From positions 372,001 to 436,000 of the forward strand of contig NZ_VCYH01000001.1 in assembly GCF_030464345.1 (NCBI RefSeq): DNA of 64,000 bases. The letters run 5' to 3'. Shown one piece after another: positions 42,197-50,934 of the stretch. Below the pieces are notes generated by a model, which saw only the letters and a list, made by a program, of their open reading frames with translations, was not told the origin of the DNA and did not search any database. The stretch's first letter is position 1. Every line of letters starts with the position of its first letter. Position numbers and translations under genes: made by a program. This DNA is from Methanoculleus frigidifontis (lineage in GTDB: Archaea; Halobacteriota; Methanomicrobia; Methanomicrobiales; Methanoculleaceae).

Positions 42197-44579
42197 GTTC
42201 ATCCTCCGCGGCTTCGTCCGCTTCGCTGTAGCGCGGCCGGTCGAGATCCGCCTCGACGATGCGGAGAGTGAACCTGAATGCGGCGCCGAGATCCGGCCGT
42301 CCCTCTACCCGGTTCTCCACCCAGATCCGGCCGCCGTACCGCTCGACCAGCATCCTGGCGATGTAGAGGCCGAGCCCTTTTCCGCTGCCCTGGTTCTTTT
42401 CACGGTCAAAACGGTAGAAGATCGCCTCTTTTGCGTCGTCAGCCACGCCTGGCCCGGTATCCTCCACCGAGACGACCACCTCGTCGTCGCACTCCTCCAG
42501 CCGCATGACGATCTCCGCGTCCGGGCCAGCGAACCGGATGCTGTTGTCGACGAGCCGCTCGAAGACCTCGAAGAGGAACTCATCCGCCCATACTTCTTGC
42601 GGACGGCCGCCGGAGGCGACGGTCACGCCCGGGCGGTTCAGGAGCAGATTTTTGACGACGGGATCGAGAGAGACCGGTTCGAGGGCGACGGACTCCTGAC
42701 GGATCTTTCTGATGGCGGAGACATGCCGGATGATGTCGGTCCCCTTCATGATACTGCCGCGCACCTTCTCTGCGTACTCTGCCGCCTGCCCGTCGAGCAT
42801 CTCGACCAGGAGGTCCGAGTAGAGGCTGGCGACGTTCTCGGCGTTCCGGATGTCGTGGATCATGATGTCGAGGTAGAGGTTTGCTTCGCGGTTCGCCGTC
42901 TCAAGGCGTTTGTGGAGAATGCTGCGGAGTACCCCGGCGCCTATCTCTTTGCCGATCGCCTCCAGAAGATTCTTCTCTCCCGGAGAGAAGGCCGATTTTT
43001 CCGCATCGCCGATGAAGAGCGCGCCGACGACGATCGACTCGGCGATGAGCGGGATACATGCAAGCGTGGAGACCCCATACTCCTGCAGGATTCCTGCTTC
43101 GATCATCCCGAGATCCTCCCGCTGCTCGAGGTAGCGCGCCTGTCCCCCGATGAAGACGAAGTTGTACGGCCAGTGATGGACGTTGATGGAGCGCTGCCGG
43201 GCATGCAGCGATGCAGGAGTGCCGTGGCGGCACCGGGGAAGTGCCCGGGTGCGTTCGGCGTCCAGGGCGTAGGTGATCCCGACGCCGCAGCTGAGGAGAT
43301 CGAGCGTCTTTTCAAGCGACGTCTCTAAAAGTTCGTCGAACGAAAGGGAGGATGCGGATGCGCTGATGATCTGATTGAGCATGGCAAGATGGCTGTTCTG
43401 CTTCTGAACCTCCGCTTCCGCTCGTTTTTTTCCGGTGATGTTGGTGTTGGTCTCAAGGATGGAGACGGGCGTGCCGTCATCGGCGCGCTGCAGCGCCCAC
43501 CGGCTTGCGACAACCAGCCGCGACCCGTCACGCCGCGCCTGGACGAGCTCGCCCTCCCAGCGTCCGGTTCGGAGGAGATCTGCCCTGATGGCGTCGAGCG
43601 GCCGAGGCGATCTCGTCTGCAGGAGATCATGGATCTTCTGCCCAAGCACCTCGTCACGCCGCCAGCCGTACTCTTCTTCGGCGCCCCGGTTCCAGAAGAG
43701 AATACGGTCGTCCATATCGCAGACGGTCACGGTGTCGTTGGTGAGATCGATGAGCGCCGCCTGCCTGCCGAGCGTCTCTTCGATCCGCATCCGGTCGAGC
43801 AGCCGTCCCAGCATGCCGGCGACCACCTGCAGAAGCAGGAAATCCTCTTTGCAGAACGGATCGGTCGGTTCTGCACCTCCGGTGTCCGTATAGGCGACCT
43901 CGACGGCACCGGCCCGGTCGCCGTGCACGGTGATCTCGGCCTCCGCTTTCCGGGGTGTTTCGGGGAGCGGCGATCCGTACACCGCCTCCCCGATGACGAT
44001 CCTGGCGTGCGTCTCACCGTGCGGGGCGAAGCAGCCCGGGAGCAGGCCGGCCGTCATCCTGAATATCTCCTCGGACGGGAGTGTCCCGATATCCAGCAGC
44101 CGGGAGATCTCGGCGAGGATATGGAACCTCGCTTCGCGCCCGGCCGCAGCGGAGGTGTCAGAGAGACCCGGATGCTCCTCCGTCGCTTCTTCAGGGATCT
44201 TTCGGAAGCGAACGACGATCAGGTCGGGGTAGAGCGGTACTCCCGTCTGCTGACCCGAACAGACAAATCGGCAGAGATCACCCGACGCGGTCTGGATCCG
44301 GCACTCGGAGAGGAGACTCGTCCGTCGGGCGTTCAGGAGGCTCTCCAGCTGGTGCCTGCAGGTGCGGTCCTGCAGCCTGGGCAGCAGATATTTGCCGACG
44401 GCCTGCACGGCGTTCCTGTCGATATCGGCGCTGCAGGGCATCCGGAAGATCTCCTGCAGCAGTCTGTCGGCCCAGATGGTGTTTCTGGTTCTGTCGATGA
44501 CCAGAACCCCGGTATCCGGCTCGCCCGGGACGGAGAATGTTTCGATCGGATCGAAAACGTATGACTCTGTCGTATTCAC
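42186..44579 (-). CDS. PAS/GAF sensor histidine kinase
   Basis: This 797-residue kinase has an N-terminal PAS-like part (DTGVLVIDRTRNTIWADRLL), a GAF-like part, a PAS domain (LIDLTNDTVTVCDMDDRILF with EEYGWRRDEVLGQKIHDLLQ), a second GAF (ILQEYGVSTLACIPLIAES) and a full kinase core: H-box IMIHDIRNAENVASLYSDL, N-box ERLVDNSIRFAGPDA, VEDTGPGVADDAKE and GKGLGLYIARMLVERYGG. The GTG at 44579 is chosen because a TATA box lies 24 bases upstream, which suggests a leaderless mRNA; an ATG at 44645 would precede that box. It overlaps the H-box PAS gene by 11 bases. Confidence 0.87.
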   Translation of the reverse strand: MNTTESYVFDPIETFSVPGEPDTGVLVIDRTRNTIWADRLLQEIFRMPCSADIDRNAVQAVGKYLLPRLQDRTCRHQLESLLNARRTSLLSECRIQTASGDLCRFVCSGQQTGVPLYPDLIVVRFRKIPEEATEEHPGLSDTSAAAGREARFHILAEISRLLDIGTLPSEEIFRMTAGLLPGCFAPHGETHARIVIGEAVYGSPLPETPRKAEAEITVHGDRAGAVEVAYTDTGGAEPTDPFCKEDFLLLQVVAGMLGRLLDRMRIEETLGRQAALIDLTNDTVTVCDMDDRILFWNRGAEEEYGWRRDEVLGQKIHDLLQTRSPRPLDAIRADLLRTGRWEGELVQARRDGSRLVVASRWALQRADDGTPVSILETNTNITGKKRAEAEVQKQNSHLAMLNQIISASASSLSFDELLETSLEKTLDLLSCGVGITYALDAERTRALPRCRHGTPASLHARQRSINVHHWPYNFVFIGGQARYLEQREDLGMIEAGILQEYGVSTLACIPLIAESIVVGALFIGDAEKSAFSPGEKNLLEAIGKEIGAGVLRSILHKRLETANREANLYLDIMIHDIRNAENVASLYSDLLVEMLDGQAAEYAEKVRGSIMKGTDIIRHVSAIRKIRQESVALEPVSLDPVVKNLLLNRPGVTVASGGRPQEVWADEFLFEVFERLVDNSIRFAGPDAEIVMRLEECDDEVVVSVEDTGPGVADDAKEAIFYRFDREKNQGSGKGLGLYIARMLVERYGGRIWVENRVEGRPDLGAAFRFTLRIVEADLDRPRYSEADEAAEDEREL

Positions 44580-44598
44580 GGTAATGGAATGCCCCCTG

Positions 44599-44607
44599 TA
44601 TTTTATC
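44599..44607 (-). promoter_or_regulatory. TATA box of the PAS/GAF kinase
   Basis: GATAAAATA on the minus strand is centred 24 bases upstream of the GTG at 44579. The 280-base AT-rich intergenic stretch 44646-44926 has no gene I can support. Confidence 0.45.
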
Positions 44608-44926
44608 GGTGGAGAAATATTATGGGTAATAAAATAATATTGCATCCAATAAGAGAATTATGGTCGTCCGGCGCGCAGACCCTTTCCCGGATGCACCAGG
44701 CGGTCACGGGATGGTTCACGCGCATGTGCGGGATTTTCAGGATTTCGTTCGCCGAAATACGCAGGACGGCGATGTTCGATCCCGACCGGCGGCAGAGCAG
44801 TATTCCGGCGAAACGGCCGGTTTTTGGTGAAACCTGCCTGCGCACCCCTCCGGTGACTGCCTCTTCCCCGCAGCAGGAGCGAATGAGAGCAGGTTCTTAT
44901 ATCCGCGGACGCAAATGCTTCCATCA

Positions 44927-45112
44927 ATGACGACCTGTTCGCGCCATCCCGAGAATAAAGCATCGCTGCAGTGCAGACTCTGCAGCGACGCCTGTTGTGA
45001 CGAATGCACGATGCGGCTGGGGCTCTGCTCCCGCTGCTGGTACAAAGCGCTGGTCGTTGTCGTCGTCGTGATGGTGATCGTCTCCTACACGGCATGGTAC
45101 GCCCTGCTCTGA
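44927..45112 (+). CDS. B-box-like zinc finger with C-terminal membrane helix
   Basis: This 61-residue protein starts MTTCSRHPENKASLQCRLCS and continues with CCDECTMRLGLCSRCWYK, giving C-x2-H, CxxC, CxxC and CxxC pairs that resemble a B-box zinc finger. A single membrane helix ends it (VVVVVVMVIVSYTAWYALL). The start at 44927 fits a leaderless transcript from TATA-like TTCTTATATC at 44893-44902; the ATG at 44915 would be too close to that box. It converges with the transporter gene. A membrane-anchored protein-interaction role is inferred. Confidence 0.65.
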   Translation: MTTCSRHPENKASLQCRLCSDACCDECTMRLGLCSRCWYKALVVVVVVMVIVSYTAWYALL

Positions 45113-45123
45113 GACGAGCGGGA

Positions 45124-47298
45124 TCATACCAGTGCGCTCTCGCGTGTCGAGTCACGGCAGAAGAGGCAGGTGGACCGGGTCTTCTCCACGATCGTGCGGA
45201 TCGCTGCAAAGTCGGGATCGAGGGTGAGGCTGAAGATATTCAGATCGGCCTGCGGCTCGCTGCCGAGGGCTGCGTCGAACCGGTCGTTCATCACCAGGAG
45301 GTCGGTGTGCGGGAGGCGTGCCTGCTCGAGGAGCGTCTCGAGGCTCTCGCGTACGGCAGGGGCGCGCTCCGGGTCTTCGACCGCTGCAATGACGGTGACG
45401 GCCGCATCCCAGTTGATGACGAGCTTGTAGGCGATCAGGATGGCGAGATCGCAGTTCGGCAGCTTCTTTCCGAGCGTCCACGCCATGCAGGCCTCCGGGA
45501 TCCAGAGGTTGATCTGCCTGCGGCGCCCGAGCCCTGCCTTTGGGTGGGCGGCGTAGAGGACGCCCGCCATCCGGCTCTCGGCGGCTCTCCGGATGATCGT
45601 CACGGTCTCCTCTTCCCGCTCCGCCGAGTCCGGCATCCGGAGGAAGACGATGTTTGGGGGGAATATCGTTCTTTTGAGCGCCTGCATGCTGGTCGTCACC
45701 CCGACGGCAAATGTTGCAGCCCGGACGATCGTCCAGCTCGTAAAGATGCCGTCCTGCCGGAAATCCTCTGCAAGGTACGGGATGCGGACTGCAAGGTCCC
45801 GGTCTTCGCCGCCGGTATGCACGCCGAGGATACTGACCGAACCGCTCGGGTAGGTTATATCGCGGGCGAACGCCGATACGCCCCGAAACTCCGTCGGGTT
45901 GTCGACCGGGACAAGCAGGTTCGGCCTCCATGCCCGTTCCTGTGATGAGGGAAGCGTCTGTGCCTTCTTTGCCGCCCACTCTGCCAGCGCCACGAAGAGG
46001 CTGCTCCTGACGTCGCCGTACGGGGGCGTCTCCTTCAGGTGACGCTGTATCAGGACGGCATAGAAGGCTCCGACCAGGACGACCGCAAAGAGGCTGAAGA
46101 GCGGGTTGATGACGAACATGGCAAAGAGGCAGCCGGCGGCTCCGGCGAGCGGAACCGCACGCGGGATGGTGAGGCGCGGGCGGAAGCTCACCAGGCCGAG
46201 GCTCTGCTCCACCAGGATGACGATGTTGATCATGGCGTAGGTGATCAGGAAGAACATCGTGATCAGCGGTGCGATCGCGTTGAGATCGCGGAGCAGGAGC
46301 GCCGCGACCACGATCAGGGCGGTCACCAGGAGAGCGTTTCGCGGAACCCCGGCGGCCGAGCGGCGGGTGATCCAGGCGCTCCCGGGAAGGATGTCGTGCT
46401 CGCCCATGGCGTGGAGGACGCGGGACGCCCCGACGAGAGAGTTCAGAGCCGAGGAGAAGGTCGCGGCGAGGAGCCCGGCCAGGACGAGCAGGCCGAATGC
46501 CGAGGTCCGGATCAGGATGGTGAAGTCGGATGCGAGGTCTTCGGGGCTCGCGGAACCGGCAAGCCACCCGGCAAGGGCCAGGTAGACGGCGAGGCTGACG
46601 GCGATCGCCGCAAGCGTGCCGAAAGGAATGCTCTGCCGCGGATTTTTGAGTTCTCCCGACATATTCGCGCCTGCCATGATCCCGGTCGCCGCCGGGAAGA
46701 AGACCGCAAAGACCACCCAGAACGAGAGAGGCGGCGTCGGCCTGGTGAACGCAAGTTCCGGCACCGCCGGCAGTCCGGCGGCGGCGATAGAGAGGAGCGA
46801 GGCGATGATGACGGCGAGGACGCCGTACTGGACGCGGAACGCGATCTCGGTGCTGATGAAGACGATGATGAAGAGGACGGCAAAGACGGTAAAATCGACG
46901 ACGAGCGCCGATACCTCCGGGAAGAGGTACCGCAGCCCCTCCCGGAACCCGAAGATGTACAGCGCCATCGAGAGCGCGAGCGAAAGGTAGAGCGGCACCC
47001 CGATGCTGCCGCCGATCTCAAGCCCGAGCGACCGGGTGATGATGGCATACGCGCCCCCTGCACCGATCCGGACGTTGCTGACGATCGACGAGATCGAGAG
47101 CGCCGTGGCGGTCGTGATCCCAAAAGCGATGAGGATGATCGACCAGGCGCCGAGCAGGCCGACGTTCCCGACGACCCAGCCGAGGCGCAGGTACATGATG
47201 ACCCCGAGGATCGTCAGGAGTGTGGGCACCAGCACGCCTTTGACCGTCCCGAACGTCGGGATCTCTGCTTCAGCCCGCTCTGTCATCTCCGGCGCCAT
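45124..47298 (-). CDS. Cation-chloride cotransporter (SLC12-like)
   Basis: This 724-residue membrane protein has twelve helices in about the first 440 residues, starting VLVPTLLTILGVIMYLRLGW, with SIVSNVRIGAGGAYAIITRS, IMAGANMSGELKNPRQSIPF and LVLAGLLAATFSSALNSLVG, which are hallmarks of the SLC12 cation-chloride cotransporter branch of the APC superfamily. A C-terminal cytoplasmic domain of about 280 residues follows (ILGVHTGGEDRDLAVRIPYL, RRRQINLWIPEACMAW), matching the SLC12 regulatory domain. It would couple Na, K or Cl movement. A second ATG is at 47286. It lies 36 bases downstream of the phosphoribosyltransferase gene. Confidence 0.88.
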   Translation of the reverse strand: MAPEMTERAEAEIPTFGTVKGVLVPTLLTILGVIMYLRLGWVVGNVGLLGAWSIILIAFGITTATALSISSIVSNVRIGAGGAYAIITRSLGLEIGGSIGVPLYLSLALSMALYIFGFREGLRYLFPEVSALVVDFTVFAVLFIIVFISTEIAFRVQYGVLAVIIASLLSIAAAGLPAVPELAFTRPTPPLSFWVVFAVFFPAATGIMAGANMSGELKNPRQSIPFGTLAAIAVSLAVYLALAGWLAGSASPEDLASDFTILIRTSAFGLLVLAGLLAATFSSALNSLVGASRVLHAMGEHDILPGSAWITRRSAAGVPRNALLVTALIVVAALLLRDLNAIAPLITMFFLITYAMINIVILVEQSLGLVSFRPRLTIPRAVPLAGAAGCLFAMFVINPLFSLFAVVLVGAFYAVLIQRHLKETPPYGDVRSSLFVALAEWAAKKAQTLPSSQERAWRPNLLVPVDNPTEFRGVSAFARDITYPSGSVSILGVHTGGEDRDLAVRIPYLAEDFRQDGIFTSWTIVRAATFAVGVTTSMQALKRTIFPPNIVFLRMPDSAEREEETVTIIRRAAESRMAGVLYAAHPKAGLGRRRQINLWIPEACMAWTLGKKLPNCDLAILIAYKLVINWDAAVTVIAAVEDPERAPAVRESLETLLEQARLPHTDLLVMNDRFDAALGSEPQADLNIFSLTLDPDFAAIRTIVEKTRSTCLFCRDSTRESALV

Positions 47299-47334
47299 AG
47301 AAATACCTGTCCGCTTCGAAAGAAGGCATGTCCC

Positions 47335-48021
47335 TCATCGGTGAAATGAGCTCTGGTTTTCCGTCGTTTCCCTCCGGCGATAGTGCGATCCCTCCTCGAC
47401 CGCCCTCCCGAGCGTCAGCAGGTCGGCCAGCGCCGCCATGATCTCTTCCTCATCGGCGGCTATCGCATACCGGCGGGAGAGCTCTGTCCGGATCTCCGCA
47501 AGGCTTTTGGCCTGCTCTGTGAGCACCTTCCCGGTGAAGCCCACCAGGTCTTCATGCATCGCCCAGGGATAGATCACCCACCGCCAGTCGGTGATATACT
47601 CGACGTAATAATCCGGGCTGAATGAAGAGGTGCCCTTGTGCTGGAGCACTCCCGTCCGAACCTCCCGCGGTCCAAACCCCTCGACGTACCCGGCCGCGAG
47701 CCGGAGGGTCAGGCCGGTGTCGGTGACGTCGTCGACGATCAGGACGTCGAGGTCGCGGACATTCGCCGCGAGCGGGTAGCGGATCGATGCCTCCTTCCCC
47801 TTCGAGGCCGCGATCCCCCAGTGCTCTATCTTGATGCCGGTCAGGTCATTCAGGAGGAGACTGTCGCAGACGATGCGGGCCGGGACGTAGCCGCCGCGTC
47901 CGATGGCGATCACCATCTCAGGCCGATAGCCCGCGTCCCGGACCGTCGCCGCAAGGGCGCGGGAGAGACGGACGGCACGGTCCCAGGAGACGAGGTCGCA
48001 GGTGAAGGTTTCCGGGATCAT
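47335..48021 (-). CDS. Phosphoribosyltransferase family protein
   Basis: This 228-residue protein starts MIPETFTCDLVSWDRAVRLS, with MVIAIGRGGYVPARIVCDSL and the PRPP loop VLIVDDVTDTGLTLRLAAGY, typical of type I phosphoribosyltransferases (Gpt/Hpt-like). The WVIYPWAMHEDL end of the domain resembles archaeal purine phosphoribosyltransferase-like proteins. A helical C-terminal extension of about 60 residues is present (LSRRYAIAADEEEIMAALAD). The base substrate is uncertain; xanthine or hypoxanthine is possible. The start is the ATG at 48021. Confidence 0.85.
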   Translation of the reverse strand: MIPETFTCDLVSWDRAVRLSRALAATVRDAGYRPEMVIAIGRGGYVPARIVCDSLLLNDLTGIKIEHWGIAASKGKEASIRYPLAANVRDLDVLIVDDVTDTGLTLRLAAGYVEGFGPREVRTGVLQHKGTSSFSPDYYVEYITDWRWVIYPWAMHEDLVGFTGKVLTEQAKSLAEIRTELSRRYAIAADEEEIMAALADLLTLGRAVEEGSHYRRRETTENQSSFHR

Positions 48022-48149
48022 CGTGGATGGGATGGGAGGGGCAGCATATAAATGGGTAGGGAGGGGCGTCTCTCTGGCGCAGCCGGATGCGGGCATGACG
48101 TGTAGATATCCCCGGGCTGCATCCCACCTGCGGCAGATCGTTTGTAGGT

Positions 48150-48735
48150 TGCATGCGGGGGGATCACAGAGTCTTTACGCGGTGTGCGGTTCTCCTGCCC
48201 GAGTGCATACCACTCTGCAAGCCCCGCAGCGTCGGGCTTGTAGAGGAGCTCGTAGCCGTCGCTTATTGGTTCGATGCCCGCCTTCGCCGAGGCTCTCCGT
48301 GATGATCTGTATCGCGCCGCCCCCTCCTCCGTGAGATCCGAAGGGCAGGTCCGATCTTCTTTGCCCAGAGCCGTCCCGGCCGGATGCCGTGGAGGGAGCT
48401 GAAAGGCATCCGCGACGGTTGGATACACCTCGTCCTGGATCGCGGGCGAGCACGGTTCTGGAGTCCGGGACATCGGTGACGGCGTTGCTGCAGTGGTTGC
48501 CTCGAATTTGCCGCCCCGGAGGATGCAGACCTTCACGGCCACGCCCCCGTCGAAACCGTCTGCGCCGTAAGGTCGGCCCGGGTGGTGCAGCGTGTCGGAG
48601 ACGATGGTGGCTTTGTCGTTCGAGACGCCGGTGCACCAATCCACGCAGGCGTTGAGCAGGCCGCCCACGTACGAGCGCCGGATGACCTCGTGGCCCGGAG
48701 CGATCGTGCCGATCGGGATGCCGGGATATCCTAAG
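48150..48735 (-). pseudogene. Possible decayed gene of unknown family
   Basis: A minus-strand frame gives protein-like sequence from about 48730 (GIPIGTIAPGHEVIRRSYVG, LLNACVDWCTGVSNDKATIV, YGADGFDGGVAVKVCILRGG), then a Pro/Arg-rich part, then again SDGYELLYKPDAAGLAEWYA. No good start codon lies in front of the first block and the middle looks out of frame, which suggests decay. I do not recognise the family. It lies between fprA and the phosphoribosyltransferase gene. It could instead be a gene with a poorly conserved middle. Confidence 0.3.
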
Positions 48736-48783
48736 AGTCGTCCCGGATAACGGCGCCGGGGTCCGGTCCTGCCCGGAGAGTAG

Positions 48784-48813
48784 AAAAATCGTTCCCTAAA
48801 AACGGATAAAAAA
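48784..48813 (-). terminator. T-run terminator of fprA
   Basis: Three runs of five or six T on the minus strand lie within 40 bases after the fprA stop codon, fitting archaeal oligo-T termination. Confidence 0.55.
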
Positions 48814-48819
48814 GAAGAA

Positions 48820-50037
48820 TTAGTTCCGGATCCGGTCGGCCATCGCTCTTCCGGCCTCGAATGCACGGTCGAGCTCGCTGCCGTCGGGGACGTAGAGGAC
48901 TTCCTGCGTGTCGACAACCGTGAAGCCGGCGGCGGTAAGTTCGTCGGCAACGACCTTCGCGCCGCCGCCTCTGCCGCCCATCGACCCGAACGAGAGGGCA
49001 AAACGCTCTCCCGTCCGTTTGAACTGCAGCCCTTTGAGGTAGTACATGAGATCCCCGACGCTCGGATAGGGCATGTCATTGATGGTCGGGACGCCGACCA
49101 TGACCGCCTTTGCGTCGAGGATGTGCTTGGCGATCTCGGAACGCTCGTCTTCGTGCAGGTTGAAGAGCTTTGCGTCGCACCCGCCTGCGATGACTCCTTC
49201 CGCGAGGCTGTGGGCGAGCATCCTGGTCGAACCGTGCATGGTGTCGTAGATGATCGTCACCTTGTTCTTCCTGCCGGCGCCGGAGGCCCAGTTCACGTAT
49301 GCCCCGATGACCTTTCCGGGATCCGTCCAGATCTGGCCGTGCGAGGGGCAGATCATCTTCACCTTCTCGAGAAGGCCAAGATCGGTCAGTTCCTCCGCCT
49401 TCTTCAGGAATCGCGGGGTCAGGGGCACGATCAGGTTGGCATAGAACTTCTGCGTGGCATCCATCAGGACGTGCTCGGGGATCTCCGCATCCAGCCGTTG
49501 CGGGTAGCAGAGGTGCTGACCGAATGCATCGTTCGGGAAGAGAATGCCCTTCTCGGCATAGAGCGTGAACATCGAGTCCGGCCAGTGGAGGAGCGGCGCG
49601 TCAACGAAGGCAAGCGTCTTGCCCCCGAGATCGAGTGTATCGCCGGTCTTGACGTGGTGGAAGGTCGCGCCCTCAAGGGCCGGGAAGTGCCGGAGGAGGC
49701 CGTTGTGGGCAATCTCCGTACAATAGATCGGAGCGTTTGGGAATTTTTTGTGGATCTCGACAAGGGCGCCTGAGTGATCCTTCTCGATATGGTTCTGGAC
49801 GATGACGTCGATCTCTTCCTTCTTTCCTTCCTTCGCACACGCATCGGCAATGCGTGCCCACATCTGGGCGGAGTGGCCGGGGTACACGTTGTCGATGAGC
49901 ACGGTCTTCTCACCGAAGAGGAGGTAGCAGTTGTAGGACGTTCCGTCAAGGGTGTAGCCGTGGTAGGTTCGCAGGTCCCAGTCGAGCGACCCGACCCAGT
50001 ACACACCATCTGCAATTTTATAGGATTCCGCTTTCAT
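48820..50037 (-). CDS. fprA: FprA, A-type flavoprotein (F420H2 oxidase)
   Basis: This 405-residue protein reduces oxygen to water with F420H2 in methanogens. Its N-terminal metallo-beta-lactamase-like part carries diiron ligands in [17 protein letters not shown] (HxExDH), further His/Asp in [14 protein letters not shown] and [12 protein letters not shown], and the C-terminal flavodoxin part starts [20 protein letters not shown] (FMN loop) and holds [20 protein letters not shown]. It is complete. ATG at 50037 is the start by family comparison. It is divergent from msvR with two MsvR-box-like palindromes between, as in the fpaA/msvR pair of Methanothermobacter. Confidence 0.95.
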   Translation of the reverse strand: MKAESYKIADGVYWVGSLDWDLRTYHGYTLDGTSYNCYLLFGEKTVLIDNVYPGHSAQMWARIADACAKEGKKEEIDVIVQNHIEKDHSGALVEIHKKFPNAPIYCTEIAHNGLLRHFPALEGATFHHVKTGDTLDLGGKTLAFVDAPLLHWPDSMFTLYAEKGILFPNDAFGQHLCYPQRLDAEIPEHVLMDATQKFYANLIVPLTPRFLKKAEELTDLGLLEKVKMICPSHGQIWTDPGKVIGAYVNWASGAGRKNKVTIIYDTMHGSTRMLAHSLAEGVIAGGCDAKLFNLHEDERSEIAKHILDAKAVMVGVPTINDMPYPSVGDLMYYLKGLQFKRTGERFALSFGSMGGRGGGAKVVADELTAAGFTVVDTQEVLYVPDGSELDRAFEAGRAMADRIRN

Positions 50038-50050
50038 GGCAACCACATCG

Positions 50051-50084
50051 TTCGGTATTAAACGAACATTCTATTTGTTACGAA
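50051..50084. promoter_or_regulatory. Two MsvR-box-like operators
   Basis: TTCGGTATTAAACGAA (50051-50066) and TTCTATTTGTTACGAA (50069-50084) resemble the MsvR box TTCGTA-N4-TACGAA. The first keeps the outer TTCG/CGAA, the second keeps a perfect right half. Both lie between the divergent fprA and msvR genes and upstream of the msvR TATA box, the expected place for control of both genes. Confidence 0.65.
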
Positions 50085-50088
50085 CATA

Positions 50089-50097
50089 CTATATATG
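50089..50097. promoter_or_regulatory. TATA box of msvR
   Basis: CTATATATG is centred about 31 bases before the msvR ATG at 50124. Because it is nearly symmetric it could also serve transcription toward fprA; a second fprA candidate is GTTTAATAC (minus strand, about 50055-50063). Confidence 0.5.
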
Positions 50098-50123
50098 AAC
50101 ATTGCGAAATACTCCTGGGAGAG

Positions 50124-50921
50124 ATGAGAAAAACCGCAAACCCCCGGAAAAAACCGGCACCGGCAGGACCGTCCCCGATCGAACTATTCTCGACGTCCTC
50201 GGGCGTCCGGGCAGTCCAGTCGCCGCCTCACACCGAGATTTTGAATTTGCTTCGTTCACGGGAACTTCCCTTCGACGAGATCGTCCGGCTCTCGGGCAAG
50301 GCGAAGTCCACGGTCTCGGTCCACCTCAAAACGATGGAGGAGGAAGGGATTGTCGGATCGAAAGGCGATCCCGGGGATTCGCGCAGAAAGATATTCTTCA
50401 TCCGTTCACCCTGCGTGGGGAACCTCTCGCAGGGACTTGCCCTGCAGGACGAGGATGCCGGAGAGCCGGTAGCCGGCGGCGACCCCTTCGCGTTTTACCG
50501 CTACATGTTCCGCACCATCCGCGTCTCGCTTCTTTCGGAAGGGATTAACATTGATCCGGTCCTGCAGAACGCCGGGTATCGTGTCGGGCAGCACCTCTAC
50601 CCGGATATCGCGGACGCTGACATTGCCGGACTCCTTGTAAACCTGCAGAAATTCTGGACCGAAAGCAATCTCGGGACTATCGAGGTTGAGAGCCTCTCGC
50701 CTCTCGTCATCAGGGTCTACGACTGTTTTGAGTGCGGAGACCTGCCCGAACTCGGCCGGCCCGCCTGTGCTTTCGATGCAGGGATCCTTCGGGCGGTATT
50801 CTCCCGGCACTTTGCGGCGGACTGCTCTGTCGAGGAGACTACATGCTATGCGATGGGCAGCGATCACTGCCGCTTTCTGATCGCCCCGAAAGAATCAGAG
50901 CAGGCGGTGACTGAAAAATAG
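50124..50921 (+). CDS. msvR: MsvR-type redox-sensing regulator (HTH + V4R)
   Basis: This 265-residue regulator has an ArsR-like winged helix-turn-helix at about residues 35-95 (EILNLLRSRELPFDEIVRLS, KSTVSVHLKTMEEEGIVGSK) and a C-terminal V4R domain (VLQNAGYRVGQHLYPDIADA) with cysteines in YDCFECGDLPELGRPACAF and CSVEETTCYAMGSDHCRF that can sense redox state. MsvR is known to bind upstream of its own gene and of the FprA operon. The divergent fprA supports the call. A GGGAGAG lies right before the ATG, so the site is unusually close. A basic tail precedes the HTH. Confidence 0.88.
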   Translation: MRKTANPRKKPAPAGPSPIELFSTSSGVRAVQSPPHTEILNLLRSRELPFDEIVRLSGKAKSTVSVHLKTMEEEGIVGSKGDPGDSRRKIFFIRSPCVGNLSQGLALQDEDAGEPVAGGDPFAFYRYMFRTIRVSLLSEGINIDPVLQNAGYRVGQHLYPDIADADIAGLLVNLQKFWTESNLGTIEVESLSPLVIRVYDCFECGDLPELGRPACAFDAGILRAVFSRHFAADCSVEETTCYAMGSDHCRFLIAPKESEQAVTEK

Positions 50922-50934
50922 CGTTCCTTCCCCG

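Noticed and set aside
44589-44930. 113-codon plus-strand frame upstream of the zinc-finger gene
   Set aside because: No protein-like pattern, and it covers the promoters of both flanking genes.
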